Assembly (NCBI GenBank): GCA_016617855.1
Contig: JAECUM010001826.1
Span: forward strand, 58,860 to 122,859
Length of the DNA stretch: 64,000 nucleotides
Direction: 5' to 3'
Source of the DNA: Megalonaias nervosa
Taxonomy: Eukaryota; Mollusca; Bivalvia; Unionida; Unionidae
Shown here in pieces: positions 30,600 to 39,533 of this stretch. The notes under the pieces were generated by a model. The model did no database searches. It was not told the DNA's origin and saw only the letters and a program-made list of their open reading frames with translations. Both the position numbers and the translations under genes were made by a program. The first letter of the stretch is position 1. Every line of letters starts with the position of its first letter.

Positions 30600-30710
30600 C
30601 TACGAACGCACATAAAGGTTTATATTCAGCGACTCCGACCTCAGATCAAGCAAGTGGCCATTTTGGTCAGCAAGTTTGAAATTTATCCGTGATAAGAGAC
30701 GACTGTGACA
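30600..30710 (-). pseudogene. 3' remnant of the penton-like gene
   Basis: The last 36 codons match the end of 8971-10344 (CHSRLLSRI-FKL-DQ-GHLLDLRS). Upstream codons are unrelated. This is direct evidence that the ancestor of element B had the virion block. Confidence 0.9.
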
Positions 30711-30819
30711 TTTCAGATACGGACCGTGACAACTCAGCGCGGAACTCAATGTTGTGCTGTAGGAGCGAAATGAGATGCGGCACACATTGGCTCGTTAATG
30801 CGGCGAGATTTTGTGCAGT

Positions 30820-30925
30820 TATTTAGTGGATCTAACCATTTCATATATATATTATTATGAAATGGTTAGATCCACTAAACTTCATACAGGCCTCAGTGCG
30901 GTGAAATAATCATTATATCATGTCC
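30820..30925. promoter_or_regulatory. Hairpin module 2
   Basis: Perfect 23-bp arms (30823-30845 with 30856-30878) and a 10-nt loop. Counted like the other modules, this is a 17-bp arm plus a 22-nt core. It is followed by TACAGGCCTCAG (30885-30896) and aataatcattatatca. Confidence 0.8.
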
Positions 30926-30971
30926 GGTGACAACGTCACTGGTGTCACCGTCGCGGGACAAAAAAAAAATT

Positions 30972-31045
30972 ATGCCAGAAAAAAAGATACAACGCTCGAC
31001 ATATCAACGATCGTACATGATCATGATATATGTGACAATAATAAT
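30972..31045 (+). pseudogene. Truncated duplicate of the primase-helicase 5' end
   Basis: It matches the first ~80 bp of the gene at 31489, with a shared run gatcatgatatatgtgacaa and a frameshift near the start. It lies next to hairpin module 2. Confidence 0.75.
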
Positions 31046-31097
31046 TTAATTGAGGCGCGGCTGGACCAATGAAAATAATCATTGTACAGTGACCTTG

Positions 31098-31445
31098 TCA
31101 CTGCCGCGGCACAATATTATTTTTGATCAGGAATTCCTCAACGGTGGGCGGGTTTTCTTTAATGATGTGATATTTAGGGCGTCTCTGTTTGTAATAAATT
31201 AATAACGCCCTATAATTATTACCGCCGCATTTTTCACATAAATTAATTTTGCTCCGTACACCGTTGCCACATCCTAAACACGGATTAATTCCTGGCAATC
31301 CTCTTCTTCTTATCATGTCGCTGTGATAGCCGCAGTATTCGCCGCGACATCGTTTGCCGCATCGTTGTGTTGAGCTTTGAAATAACCACGGACAGTAATT
31401 GGTCCCCATTTGAAATGGCATTATTATACTATAGGCATAATTCAT
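31098..31445 (-). CDS. Cys-rich zinc-ribbon paralogue (115 aa)
   Basis: Intact ORF, divergent from the primase-helicase gene (43 bp apart). Cys/His pattern C-x3-C, YCGYH, CLGCGNGVRSK and CEKCGGNNYRALLIYY aligns with the 90-101 aa proteins next to the polymerase in both elements, so this is a second copy of the family unique to B. In both positions it sits divergent to a replication gene, which hints at a regulatory or replication role. Confidence 0.7.
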   Translation of the reverse strand: MNYAYSIIMPFQMGTNYCPWLFQSSTQRCGKRCRGEYCGYHSDMIRRRGLPGINPCLGCGNGVRSKINLCEKCGGNNYRALLIYYKQRRPKYHIIKENPPTVEEFLIKNNIVPRQ

Positions 31446-31488
31446 CTTTTCAATTAAACATAAAGACTTACGAGATAAATAATATATA

Positions 31489-34400
31489 ATGGCTGAAAAA
31501 AGAACGCTCCACGAAAATGTGAGTGATATATCATCAATCGTACGCGATCATGATATATGTGACAATAAAGTTCTAAATGATCATGTCTGTGACATTTTAT
31601 GCTGGTTAGACCACTGTCCACGGGCCGATCCTAATCTATTTCGTTATGAACCGCGCCCCGTCGAACAAACACCTGAACTGAGCGAAGACGAATATGTTGA
31701 TCGTCACGATGAAAAACTCTTTGATGAATTCCACGATGGCGTCATCGACAATTTCGAAACAACGCCGCAGGACAAACTTACCGACGTCGCCAAGTACAGT
31801 TATTGGCATTTGTACGACTATTACTCGTTGTTCGATGAGCGTGAGCCTGTTTGGCATCCGAAGAAGGAATTTGCCATTAATAATTTTACTATGATTGGCT
31901 GTTTTCATAGAAAATCCACACAAGATATCATTGTTCAACATTTTGATAAATTCTACGTGTTTACGGGCGATGATTGTTTTAATCGTTTTGCAGATAGATT
32001 CATCGGCCAATCGTCCGTGACAGAAATCATTCCCAAGTTCAGGTTGAGATATCCAGTATTTGATCTTGATACGAAATTTATTCGTGAAAAATTAATATAC
32101 CGTCACAGAGAAACCGAATTCAGATTCACCACGGAAAAGATAAACGTCGATGACGTCATCGATTATTTCTCGGCGCTATGCGATTGTCCGCGCGATCTCG
32201 TTTTCATGTTTGAAACGAACGGTGGTTATCATGTTCTTTGTAAATGTGCCCCTGTAACATTTGATCGGCAACAAGAATTAACCGATCTTGCCATGAAAGA
32301 TAAATCCCTACAATGGTACATTGATCGTCAAGCGGGTCTACGAAGTATTAAATTGGCCGGGACAAAATCACATAAACCTGGCAAAGACACTTTGTGTAAA
32401 CGATTAATATCTCACAGCAACATTTATTCAGCGTCTGAATTACTAACATGTCGTTGTTCGATTCAGCCACGATACGTTCGTGTCAATGATGATGCCGACG
32501 ACGACGATGATATCATTATTGGTTGTGATGAGATTTCTGCAGAAAATATTGAACGAATTTCCATCGCGTTAACGGATGAACCTAATCAGTTACTGACTGT
32601 CGTAAATGTTTCTCAGAATGGATTTACGATATCGCGTCGACCAGGCCGTTATTGCAATATTTGCGAACGACGACGCGGATACGATGTCGTTCATAATTAC
32701 ATTGAACCTAAATGCGACAACTGCCTTGTATACATCAACGATGATCATTATTCGATATGTTGTCTACGATCGACTGGGAAACAAATAACGCTACCTATCG
32801 ACGGTGACACCGTAGAAGAACAACTTAAGAAAATCATAGCTGGGACATCAAGTAATGCTGAGCTTGTACAAGTAGCTGAACAATTACCGAAAGATCAATC
32901 AAGAAAAATCCTGAATAAGAAATATTTGAGATATTTAATATCGGCCCGTCGCAAATGTCATTATCCTGGTTGTCTTCATCAACGAAATCCAGATTATTCG
33001 TATACAGAATTACCTCAACATGAAACAGGACCAGGTTGTATAATAATTCCTGACGAAGATTATTTGGATGGTTCTGCATGCGGCGTGGGGAAGTCAGAAT
33101 CAGCATGGAAGTCGATTAAAGAACACCAATCCGTGGTTAATATCAGCTACAGAAAAACTTTCACCGAAAAAGTAAAAGCCGATTATGGTATAGAATCTTA
33201 TGCTGATATCGGCGGTGATATTACATTTAAACCAGGCGACAAACGGCGCGTTGTTGTGCAATGGAAATCTCTACACAGAATAAAAGGAGTTCCTGACGTT
33301 GTATTTGTGGACGAATGGCATGGCATTCGACGACAACAATTTTCTTCAGTGAAATATAGCCGTGAAAGATGGGAAAAGTTCGCGGGTTTAGTTATTGCAT
33401 GTAAACGATTAATCGTCCTCGACGCTGATGCCAACGACGACGACATAACATTGTTCCGCGATAAATTAGGACGTCCTGATATGAAGTTTATCATGAACGA
33501 TTATAAACCCGATCATGGTAAGAAATTCATCTTAGAAACATCACATAAAAGTAATCTTGATGAATTTATAAAAACATTAAACCGTTGTAAAGTTACCGGT
33601 GAGAAGATTGCGGTTTTTACTCACAATAAACATCAAACAAACCATTCCGTGGAAAGTTTGGCCAAAACTAACGCAACATCATCTAGCCCGTGTTAGGTAT
33701 TATCATGCTGATACTGATCCGGCCCCAAAGAAGTTGGATTTTAGCAGTATCGATACTGCATACGATAACATTGATGTTGTTATCACCAACCACACTGTTG
33801 AGGCCGGTATCAGTATTATCGATGAAAGATTCAAAATCATGTTTGTATTCTCCGAAGAAGTAGGGTCAGTCGAAGCGACTAAACAAGCGATTCACCGATT
33901 TCGCTGCGTCAAAGAAATTCATTACTCGACAACAAGAAAACAATGCGATTGCAAACTTCCAATAAACCGTGAAGATGTTGAAAAAATAATCATAGATCGT
34001 GAGCGTTTACTCGATGAAATAATGAGACTGAATAGGTGTCCAAATGCGGGCGAATTGCAATCCAGTTAAGGATTTGCCTACATCAGCGACATCATTGACG
34101 AGAATAATTCCAAAATGTACTTTACTCCGCGGCTAATAAATTCCATGGCAAGCACTGGATACGAGATCATAGAACAACCGCCGGACGATTACAATACATG
34201 GTGCCACAAAAACAATATAAAATTCCCATCCAACAGCGACATCAAGAATGATGCTGCGGTCGATGATTTCCTGAAGAAATCTGTTGGACAGCGCATAAAA
34301 GAATCAAAATCTAATTCTGTAGAATCTGAAAATCCAATATATTATAAATATAATCCCGATGAAAAATTAGAACCGTATGAGGCGAAGAAATTATTCCTCA

Positions 34401-35084
34401 ACAACATGTTTCAGTGCGATGTTGGTAAAATGCCGCAAGATCGCGTTGAAAACTTATATAAAGACACCCCACGATTACCAAGATGTCACGAAACGATCGT
34501 TGATAAGTTCAACAAAAGTAGTAGAATCATCGATAGTAAGAAATATCGTTCTGATAAAATCAGTCCCAGAGAAAAGTTAACCGCGGTTAGAAATGTTTTA
34601 CAAATGCTGGATTTACCAGATGTTGTTTCTGAAGAATTATCAACGACAACTGCAATAACAGCACCTGTATCGGGGCCGGATTTACGAGCCCACAGCAACG
34701 ACATGATCACAGACAAAGAACAATTATCATCGTATAATAAATTAATATCGAATTGGTCCTGAAACAAGAGTTCGAAATAAAAAACTGACAGTAACAAACA
34801 TCATAGAAAAAATAAAATTGATTTATAAGGGATTTGGTGCAACATTAACAATCAATGATAAAAGTAATACAACAACGTCAGATTACACAATAACATATCC
34901 TGTATGGCACAAATCAGATTTTCTTGATGATCCTCGCTGGAGAAATTGTTACAACGACAGTCAGGGATTCCATGGCGGTAATGACATAAATGCCGTTGAC
35001 GATCACACTATAATGTTATAGTTTCATATATGGAGTGCCAATAATTGGTTTAGTCGGTTTGATGAAGAGTATTCAGATCAGTAA
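31489..35084 (+). pseudogene. AEP primase + UL9-like origin-binding helicase, broken in four places
   Basis: Open to 33696 (735 codons). Residues 190-295 show archaeo-eukaryotic primase motifs: FDLD (191-194), GGYH (245-248) and RSIKLAGTKS. A zinc cluster follows (C389, C392, C409, C412). The UL9-type SF2 helicase has Walker A-like CGVGKS (531-536), SYRKTFTE, QWKSLHR, DEWH (608-611) and LIVLDADAND. The C-terminal helicase half continues after a frameshift near 33660-33700. Further breaks are TAA at 34067-34069, a frameshift near 34755-34765 and TAG at 35019-35021, with the final stop at 35082-35084. Related primase-helicase fusions occur in large DNA viruses, and UL9 is the herpesvirus origin-binding protein. 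Start preceded by ATATATAATG. Confidence 0.82.
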
Positions 35085-35348
35085 TATTACCAGTGAAATA
35101 ATTGCTTCATAGTTGTTTAGTGGATCTAACAATTTCATATATATATTATTATGAAATGGTTAGATCCACTTAATATTATACAGGCCTCAGATCAATGAAA
35201 TACCACTGTATCACGGCGGTGACAAGGTCACTGGTGACACAATTAATAACGGTCACAAGTACAATGATCGGATCACAATGTAATGTTGAAGTTTCATATA
35301 TGGAGTGCCAATAATTGGTTTAGCAGGCTTGACGAAGATTATTCAGCA
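35001..35348 (+). repeat. Direct repeat of the primase-helicase 3' end
   Basis: 35001-35078 recurs at 35271-35348 ('gtttcatatatggagtgcc' exact). The in-frame TAG of the first copy is AAG in the second. Each copy is followed by a hairpin module (3 and 4), so gene tail plus hairpin was duplicated as one unit of ~270 bp. Confidence 0.85.
35100..35210. promoter_or_regulatory. Hairpin module 3
   Basis: Arms 35117-35139 and 35150-35172, nearly the same arm as module 2 with one A-G mismatch. Followed by TACAGGCCTCAG (35179-35190) and ccactgtatcacgg. Confidence 0.78.
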
Positions 35349-35384
35349 TGACGTACCGTCATGGTGATATTTGTCACCGAAAAT

Positions 35385-35500
35385 AATTATTGTATCATCG
35401 TTTGGCGAATCTAGCCATTTCATATATAATATATAATGATATGGCGAGATTCGCCAACCATCATACAGGCCTCAGATTATTAAAATAATCCTTGTATCAA
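35385..35500. promoter_or_regulatory. Hairpin module 4
   Basis: Arms TTGGCGAATCTAGCCAT (35402-35418) and complement (35441-35457) with one mismatch and a 22-nt core. Upstream aataattattgtatcatcg; downstream ATACAGGCCTCAG (35463-35475) and aataatccttgtatcaacgg. Confidence 0.78.
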
Positions 35501-35626
35501 CGGCCCAACAAAAAAAATATTCTTTGATCAGGTGGTTCTTTTGTGGCCCAAATTTGACACTAAGGTCGCCAGTATCCGTAATCTTTGGGCTTTAGTAAAT
35601 TTCTTTTATAATTATTAAAGTCCTCA

Positions 35627-36238
35627 ATGACGGCATTTCTTATATTTCTTTCTTCGCTGGAAAGTGGTCGTTTAAGTGAGAAGACACAATTATTGCTTAA
35701 TTTGATAATGAGATGGCTCAAGTGGGATAAATTGTACTTAGTAGCACCATCTGTAGATGACCAGCGATGCTATGAAGTACTTAAAGATTTTAATGAAAAT
35801 ACAAAATTATTAAATGAAGACAATGACGTTATTGATTTTATCACCGATATTGATGAAGCGCCATCTGTAGATGACCTGGATGGAAGTATTGTTAATTTAG
35901 TAGTATACGATGATGTCATGCTGGACAAACAATCAAATCCAGCTAGGATATTTTCTCGAGGTAGACATAAAAATACAGACGTGATTTATGTTACACAGCG
36001 TTATACACAAATACCTAAAGTAATCAGAGATAACTGTAATATTTTAGTTGTGTTTAACGGAGTTGATAATCATACGCTGCAAAATATTTATTATACTTGG
36101 TCTTCAGGTGACATGGACATGATTAAGTTCAAACACTTTTTTTCAAAAGCACAAGCTACTCCGTTTGGTTTTATAACAATAAATTTACATGATCCGAGGT
36201 CGAGATATCGTAACGGACTTGATACAATATTTGGATAA
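35627..36238 (+). pseudogene. 5'-truncated second copy of the packaging ATPase
   Basis: It is identical in type to 22167-22832 from just after Walker A to the stop, including VVYDDVML. The first ~40 codons, including the GPSGSGKT loop, are replaced by unrelated sequence, so it cannot bind ATP normally. It is the right arm of the extended TIR. Confidence 0.88.
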
Positions 36239-36524
36239 AAACCACAGCAGCAGGGAGGGTGGGCTAACAAAAATTGCGTGCACGATTACATAAACGATCA
36301 CTCACAAAATTTTATAAACACGAATATCAACAGCGAAGTAACAGCGCGAACTAACCCCGGTGATTTCATCACTGGTGATCTCATCATTGGTGATATCAAA
36401 GGAAAGTTAGAGGCTTCAATTTGACGTTATTGACCTTTTTTTAAAAAACATTTTTTTGTGTGAAATCTTTGTTTTAGATATGTTTGCTCGAATCCAATTT
36501 GTAGGGTTCACCCTCCCTGCTGCT
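35678..36524 (-). repeat. Element B right terminal inverted repeat (~850 bp)
   Basis: Reverse complement of the left end. It ends GGTTCACCCTCCCTGCTGCT and is followed by CCTCC. Confidence 0.85.
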
Positions 36525-36790
36525 CCTCCTATCCATCCATGTTTTGATGTTGAGGATATTGTGATAGCATCAATAGGTCCACCCATTCATCCATATTTTG
36601 ATGTTGAGGATATTGTGATAGCATTGATAGGTTCTCCCATCCATCCATATATGTTGATGTTGTGATAACATTAGTCTGTCCTCACATCCATCCATTTCTG
36701 TGTTCAAGATATTGTGATAAAGTTGATAGGTCCTCCCACTAAATCATATATTTTGGTGTTGGGGATATTGTGTTAGTGTCAATCAGTCCT
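36525..36790. repeat. Minisatellite, ~60-bp unit, right part
   Basis: Continuation of the array at 21650-21875: 'catccatccat', 'gatgttgaggatattgtgatagcat', 'ggtcctcccat'. The first five bases are the right target duplication. Confidence 0.85.
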
Positions 36791-36959
36791 ACCATCCATA
36801 AATTCACAATGAAGTGCAAGAAGCGTAAACCATTTAAGGTTATGGAGGATGGACACAGAATGTCCACATGTACAATAGCTCATTGCCACATATGTGGATT
36901 ATGGCCAGAAATTTTGAGAAGCAACTCAAAGGCTACAAAATGAGCAGGCTCCATTACAT

Positions 36960-37285
36960 TGGAGCAAGAATTTAACGTACACCTCATCATGTCCAAATCA
37001 CTGATTACTGGTAGTCTCATGGGAGAGTTCAAGATGCCCTCACAACCCACCATGAAGATGCCGACACAGCACCAGAACATAATATAAACATGAACACAAT
37101 AGTCTCATGGATGATGCCGAGATGTCCTCGCTACCACCACTCCATGAAGATGCAAAACCCACACCAGATTATACAATATTAAATAGAGTAGAATCATTGA
37201 TTAGTCTCACAGTTGATGTTGAGATGCCCTCTCCATTCTCCCCCATGAAGATGCAAAAACAATGCCAGAACATCAGTACAGTAGA
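36960..37285. repeat. Imperfect tandem repeat, ~120 bp
   Basis: About three copies sharing 'agtctcatgg', 'gatgc-gagatgcc' and 'catgaagatgc'. Confidence 0.6.
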
Positions 37286-37654
37286 AACTACAGGTGATTC
37301 CAATTTAAAATTGGAATTATATACAATAAAAATGACTCAAAAAGCATTGTCTTCAATATGTTGAGTAGAAATGACAATTATATATTGCGGTCGTACTGGG
37401 AATAAACCTAAGACCCTGCCTTAGAGGCAAGAGGACTAGCAAACAGGATCACATTCATGAGGGGGAGATCTTGCAGTCAAACTTGTCATCTGCCTGTGGG
37501 CTGTGAGAATATATGTTGCAAGTAACATTTATCCTGTCCATGCATGACAATATAAAGGAAAAAGGCGGACATGAAGGTTTGCAATTTAACCAACACTGCC
37601 AGCCTGCCTAAATGGCCAAGCTGCACCAGTGTGTAAGAACACAAGGTATAATAC

Positions 37655-39533
37655 ATAGTTGCCAACTCTCACAATTTTGGCGTGAATTTCACGACTTTCT
37701 ACAGCGATTCATGGATTCACGCCGCATGCAAAAAATCACGAATTCCCCAATTCTCAATTATTTTAAATTTTCCCGTTAAGTGCTAGTCGTAATATCTGCA
37801 GTTGCCGAAACGGTCCAGTAGTGCTAGTCGCGATATTAGTAGAACTATAACTGAGTGGTACCGTTGGCCCGGTAGCAAGCATATTAGCGTAGTTTAATCT
37901 ATATGTGTAAGAGTAGTTTTACAAATGCTTTTGAAAGAAACCGGGGCCTAACAGGAATTTTTCTCCGCGAATGCGCCGCCAACACTGATATGAATTACCA
38001 TTCAACATCGCCTCTTGAAAACGTCTTCACCACCAAGGAAACAGGAATGTATTGCACAAAAAGTGAAGTTTAACTTCGAATATGCCAAAACGTGGCCGTG
38101 CATTAAGCCATCAAATACCGATATACATCAAGCTTTTTGCACAGTGTGCCACAAATTTTAGCATTGGGCATGGTGGAAGGGATGATGTGGGGAAGCGCAT
38201 TGGTGGCAAAAAGCACGTAGAGGTTGGGAAACTACATGAAGACAGCTTTTTCCAGTGTTGGAATTTTTTATATTGGAAGATTAACATATATCGTAATTAG
38301 CTTTAGTTCACAGTTTTCCGCGCTTGCGCCGACACCGTTCGACGTTTCAACTTCTGGATTAATACCATTTCGTAATTAAGCTACTCTGCAATTAAAATGT
38401 TTTCACCTCAAAGGAAAAAGATTTGTATTCCACATAAAGTGAAGTATAGATTGGAGTACACCAAAAATTTGGCACAGCATTAAGCCATCAAACATCGATG
38501 TACATTATGCATTTCGCACAGTAGTGTGCCGCGAATTTTACAATTGGGAATGTACACAAGGGTTAGTATTGTTGCTTACAGTCTACCTGTTGTACATGTA
38601 CCATGTAGTTGTTGTTGTTGTTGTGGGGCTTAACGCCATTTTTCAGCACACGATAGGCTATACATGGCGGCCAGTATTAATGGTGGAGGAAGAAACCGGG
38701 AAATCCGCGGAAAGAACCACCGACCCACGAGAAGCTACTGGCAAGCTTTCTCACATATCCACATTCGCCGAATCTTAGACTCGAACCAACGCAGACAGAG
38801 GTGAGATGGCAGTGATCCGTAACGGACAGCGCTTTAGACCACTCGGCCACTCGGGGCCCCTGTACCATGTAGTAATATTATATAGTACATGTATGACAGA
38901 TAAATTGTAAAAAACGATACGAATCCCTGTGGGCATGTGGCAGAACGATGTGAAAAAGCACACTGCTATATCAACCCCAGCAGATTTCAATTTTGGAGTA
39001 CTTTAAACCACCAACTCAAGTCCTGCATGCTACCAGTGCTGAAGCATTGTTTGTGAGCTTTCATGTTAAACATAACCTTTCTTTCTCAGTTGGAGATCAG
39101 CAACAATGACAGTGAAATAAAGATTATTTCCTATTGTAAGGAAAAAAAGACAAACTTTATTGCCGCCTTAGGCGCTAAAACTTTGCAGCAATTTTAGTCA
39201 CCAAGATGAACCAGCAGGCAAGAAACCTGAACTGTTTTGAAAACAAATTTACCATAGCCTGATTGAGAAAGTTCAAGACTGCCACAGCATCACATGACAA
39301 ATAGCGTGAAGGTTGTGTATATCAGTAAATTTGGCTGCAAATAAAGTAGTACATGTAATCAGTGTAAATAATGTTTTATTTTTATTTTGGGATTTTCGTA
39401 TAATGCAGTACGTACGGACCATCAAAGTGAATGGAGTTAGTGTCATGATATAATTTTTCACTAATTGTCTTCATAATTCACTAATTTTTATCCCACTTTT
39501 CATTAATTGTGAGTCTGGAGGGTTGGCAGCTAT
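37655..39533. mobile_element. Decayed DNA transposon (hAT-like?)
   Basis: Termini atagttgccaactctcacaa and, inverted, ttgtgag-ctggag-ggttggcagctat match. Inside (38060-38230, and again at 38400-38560) are remnants of a BED-like zinc-finger coding segment (NFSIGHGGRDDV ... GKKH). No intact transposase. A SINE is nested at 38612-38863. Superfamily assignment is tentative. Confidence 0.5.
38612..38863 (-). mobile_element. tRNA-derived SINE, family S1, second copy
   Basis: Same body and tRNA head as 19842-20118 (gccgagtggtctaaagcgct ... ggttcgagtctaagatt on the minus strand). Confidence 0.75.

Larger units (their letters stand above)
30385..31097. other. Junction region between shared and unique halves of element B
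   Basis: It contains hairpin modules 1 and 2, the penton-like remnant (30600-30710), gtgac/gtcac dyads and a degenerate copy of the start of the primase-helicase gene (30972-31045). Here the virion block was lost and the new module begins. Confidence 0.6.
21876..36524. mobile_element. Element B: Polinton-like element lacking virion genes, with UL9-like/primase gene
   Basis: A 14.6-kb element with terminal inverted repeats of about 850 bp and a 5-bp target duplication, termini AGCAGCAGGGAGGGTG. The left 8.5 kb is collinear with element A and closely similar. The capsid, protease, fibre, pVI- and pX-like genes are absent. The space holds a zinc-ribbon gene, a primase-helicase gene and four hairpin modules. 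The integrase, left ATPase and homing endonuclease are intact. As it stands it could not package itself; any spread would need virion proteins from a relative such as element A. Confidence 0.93.

Noticed and set aside
33650..33705. Programmed ribosomal frameshift in the primase-helicase gene
   Set aside because: No canonical slippery heptamer with a downstream pseudoknot is evident, and three further breaks follow, so decay is the simpler reading.
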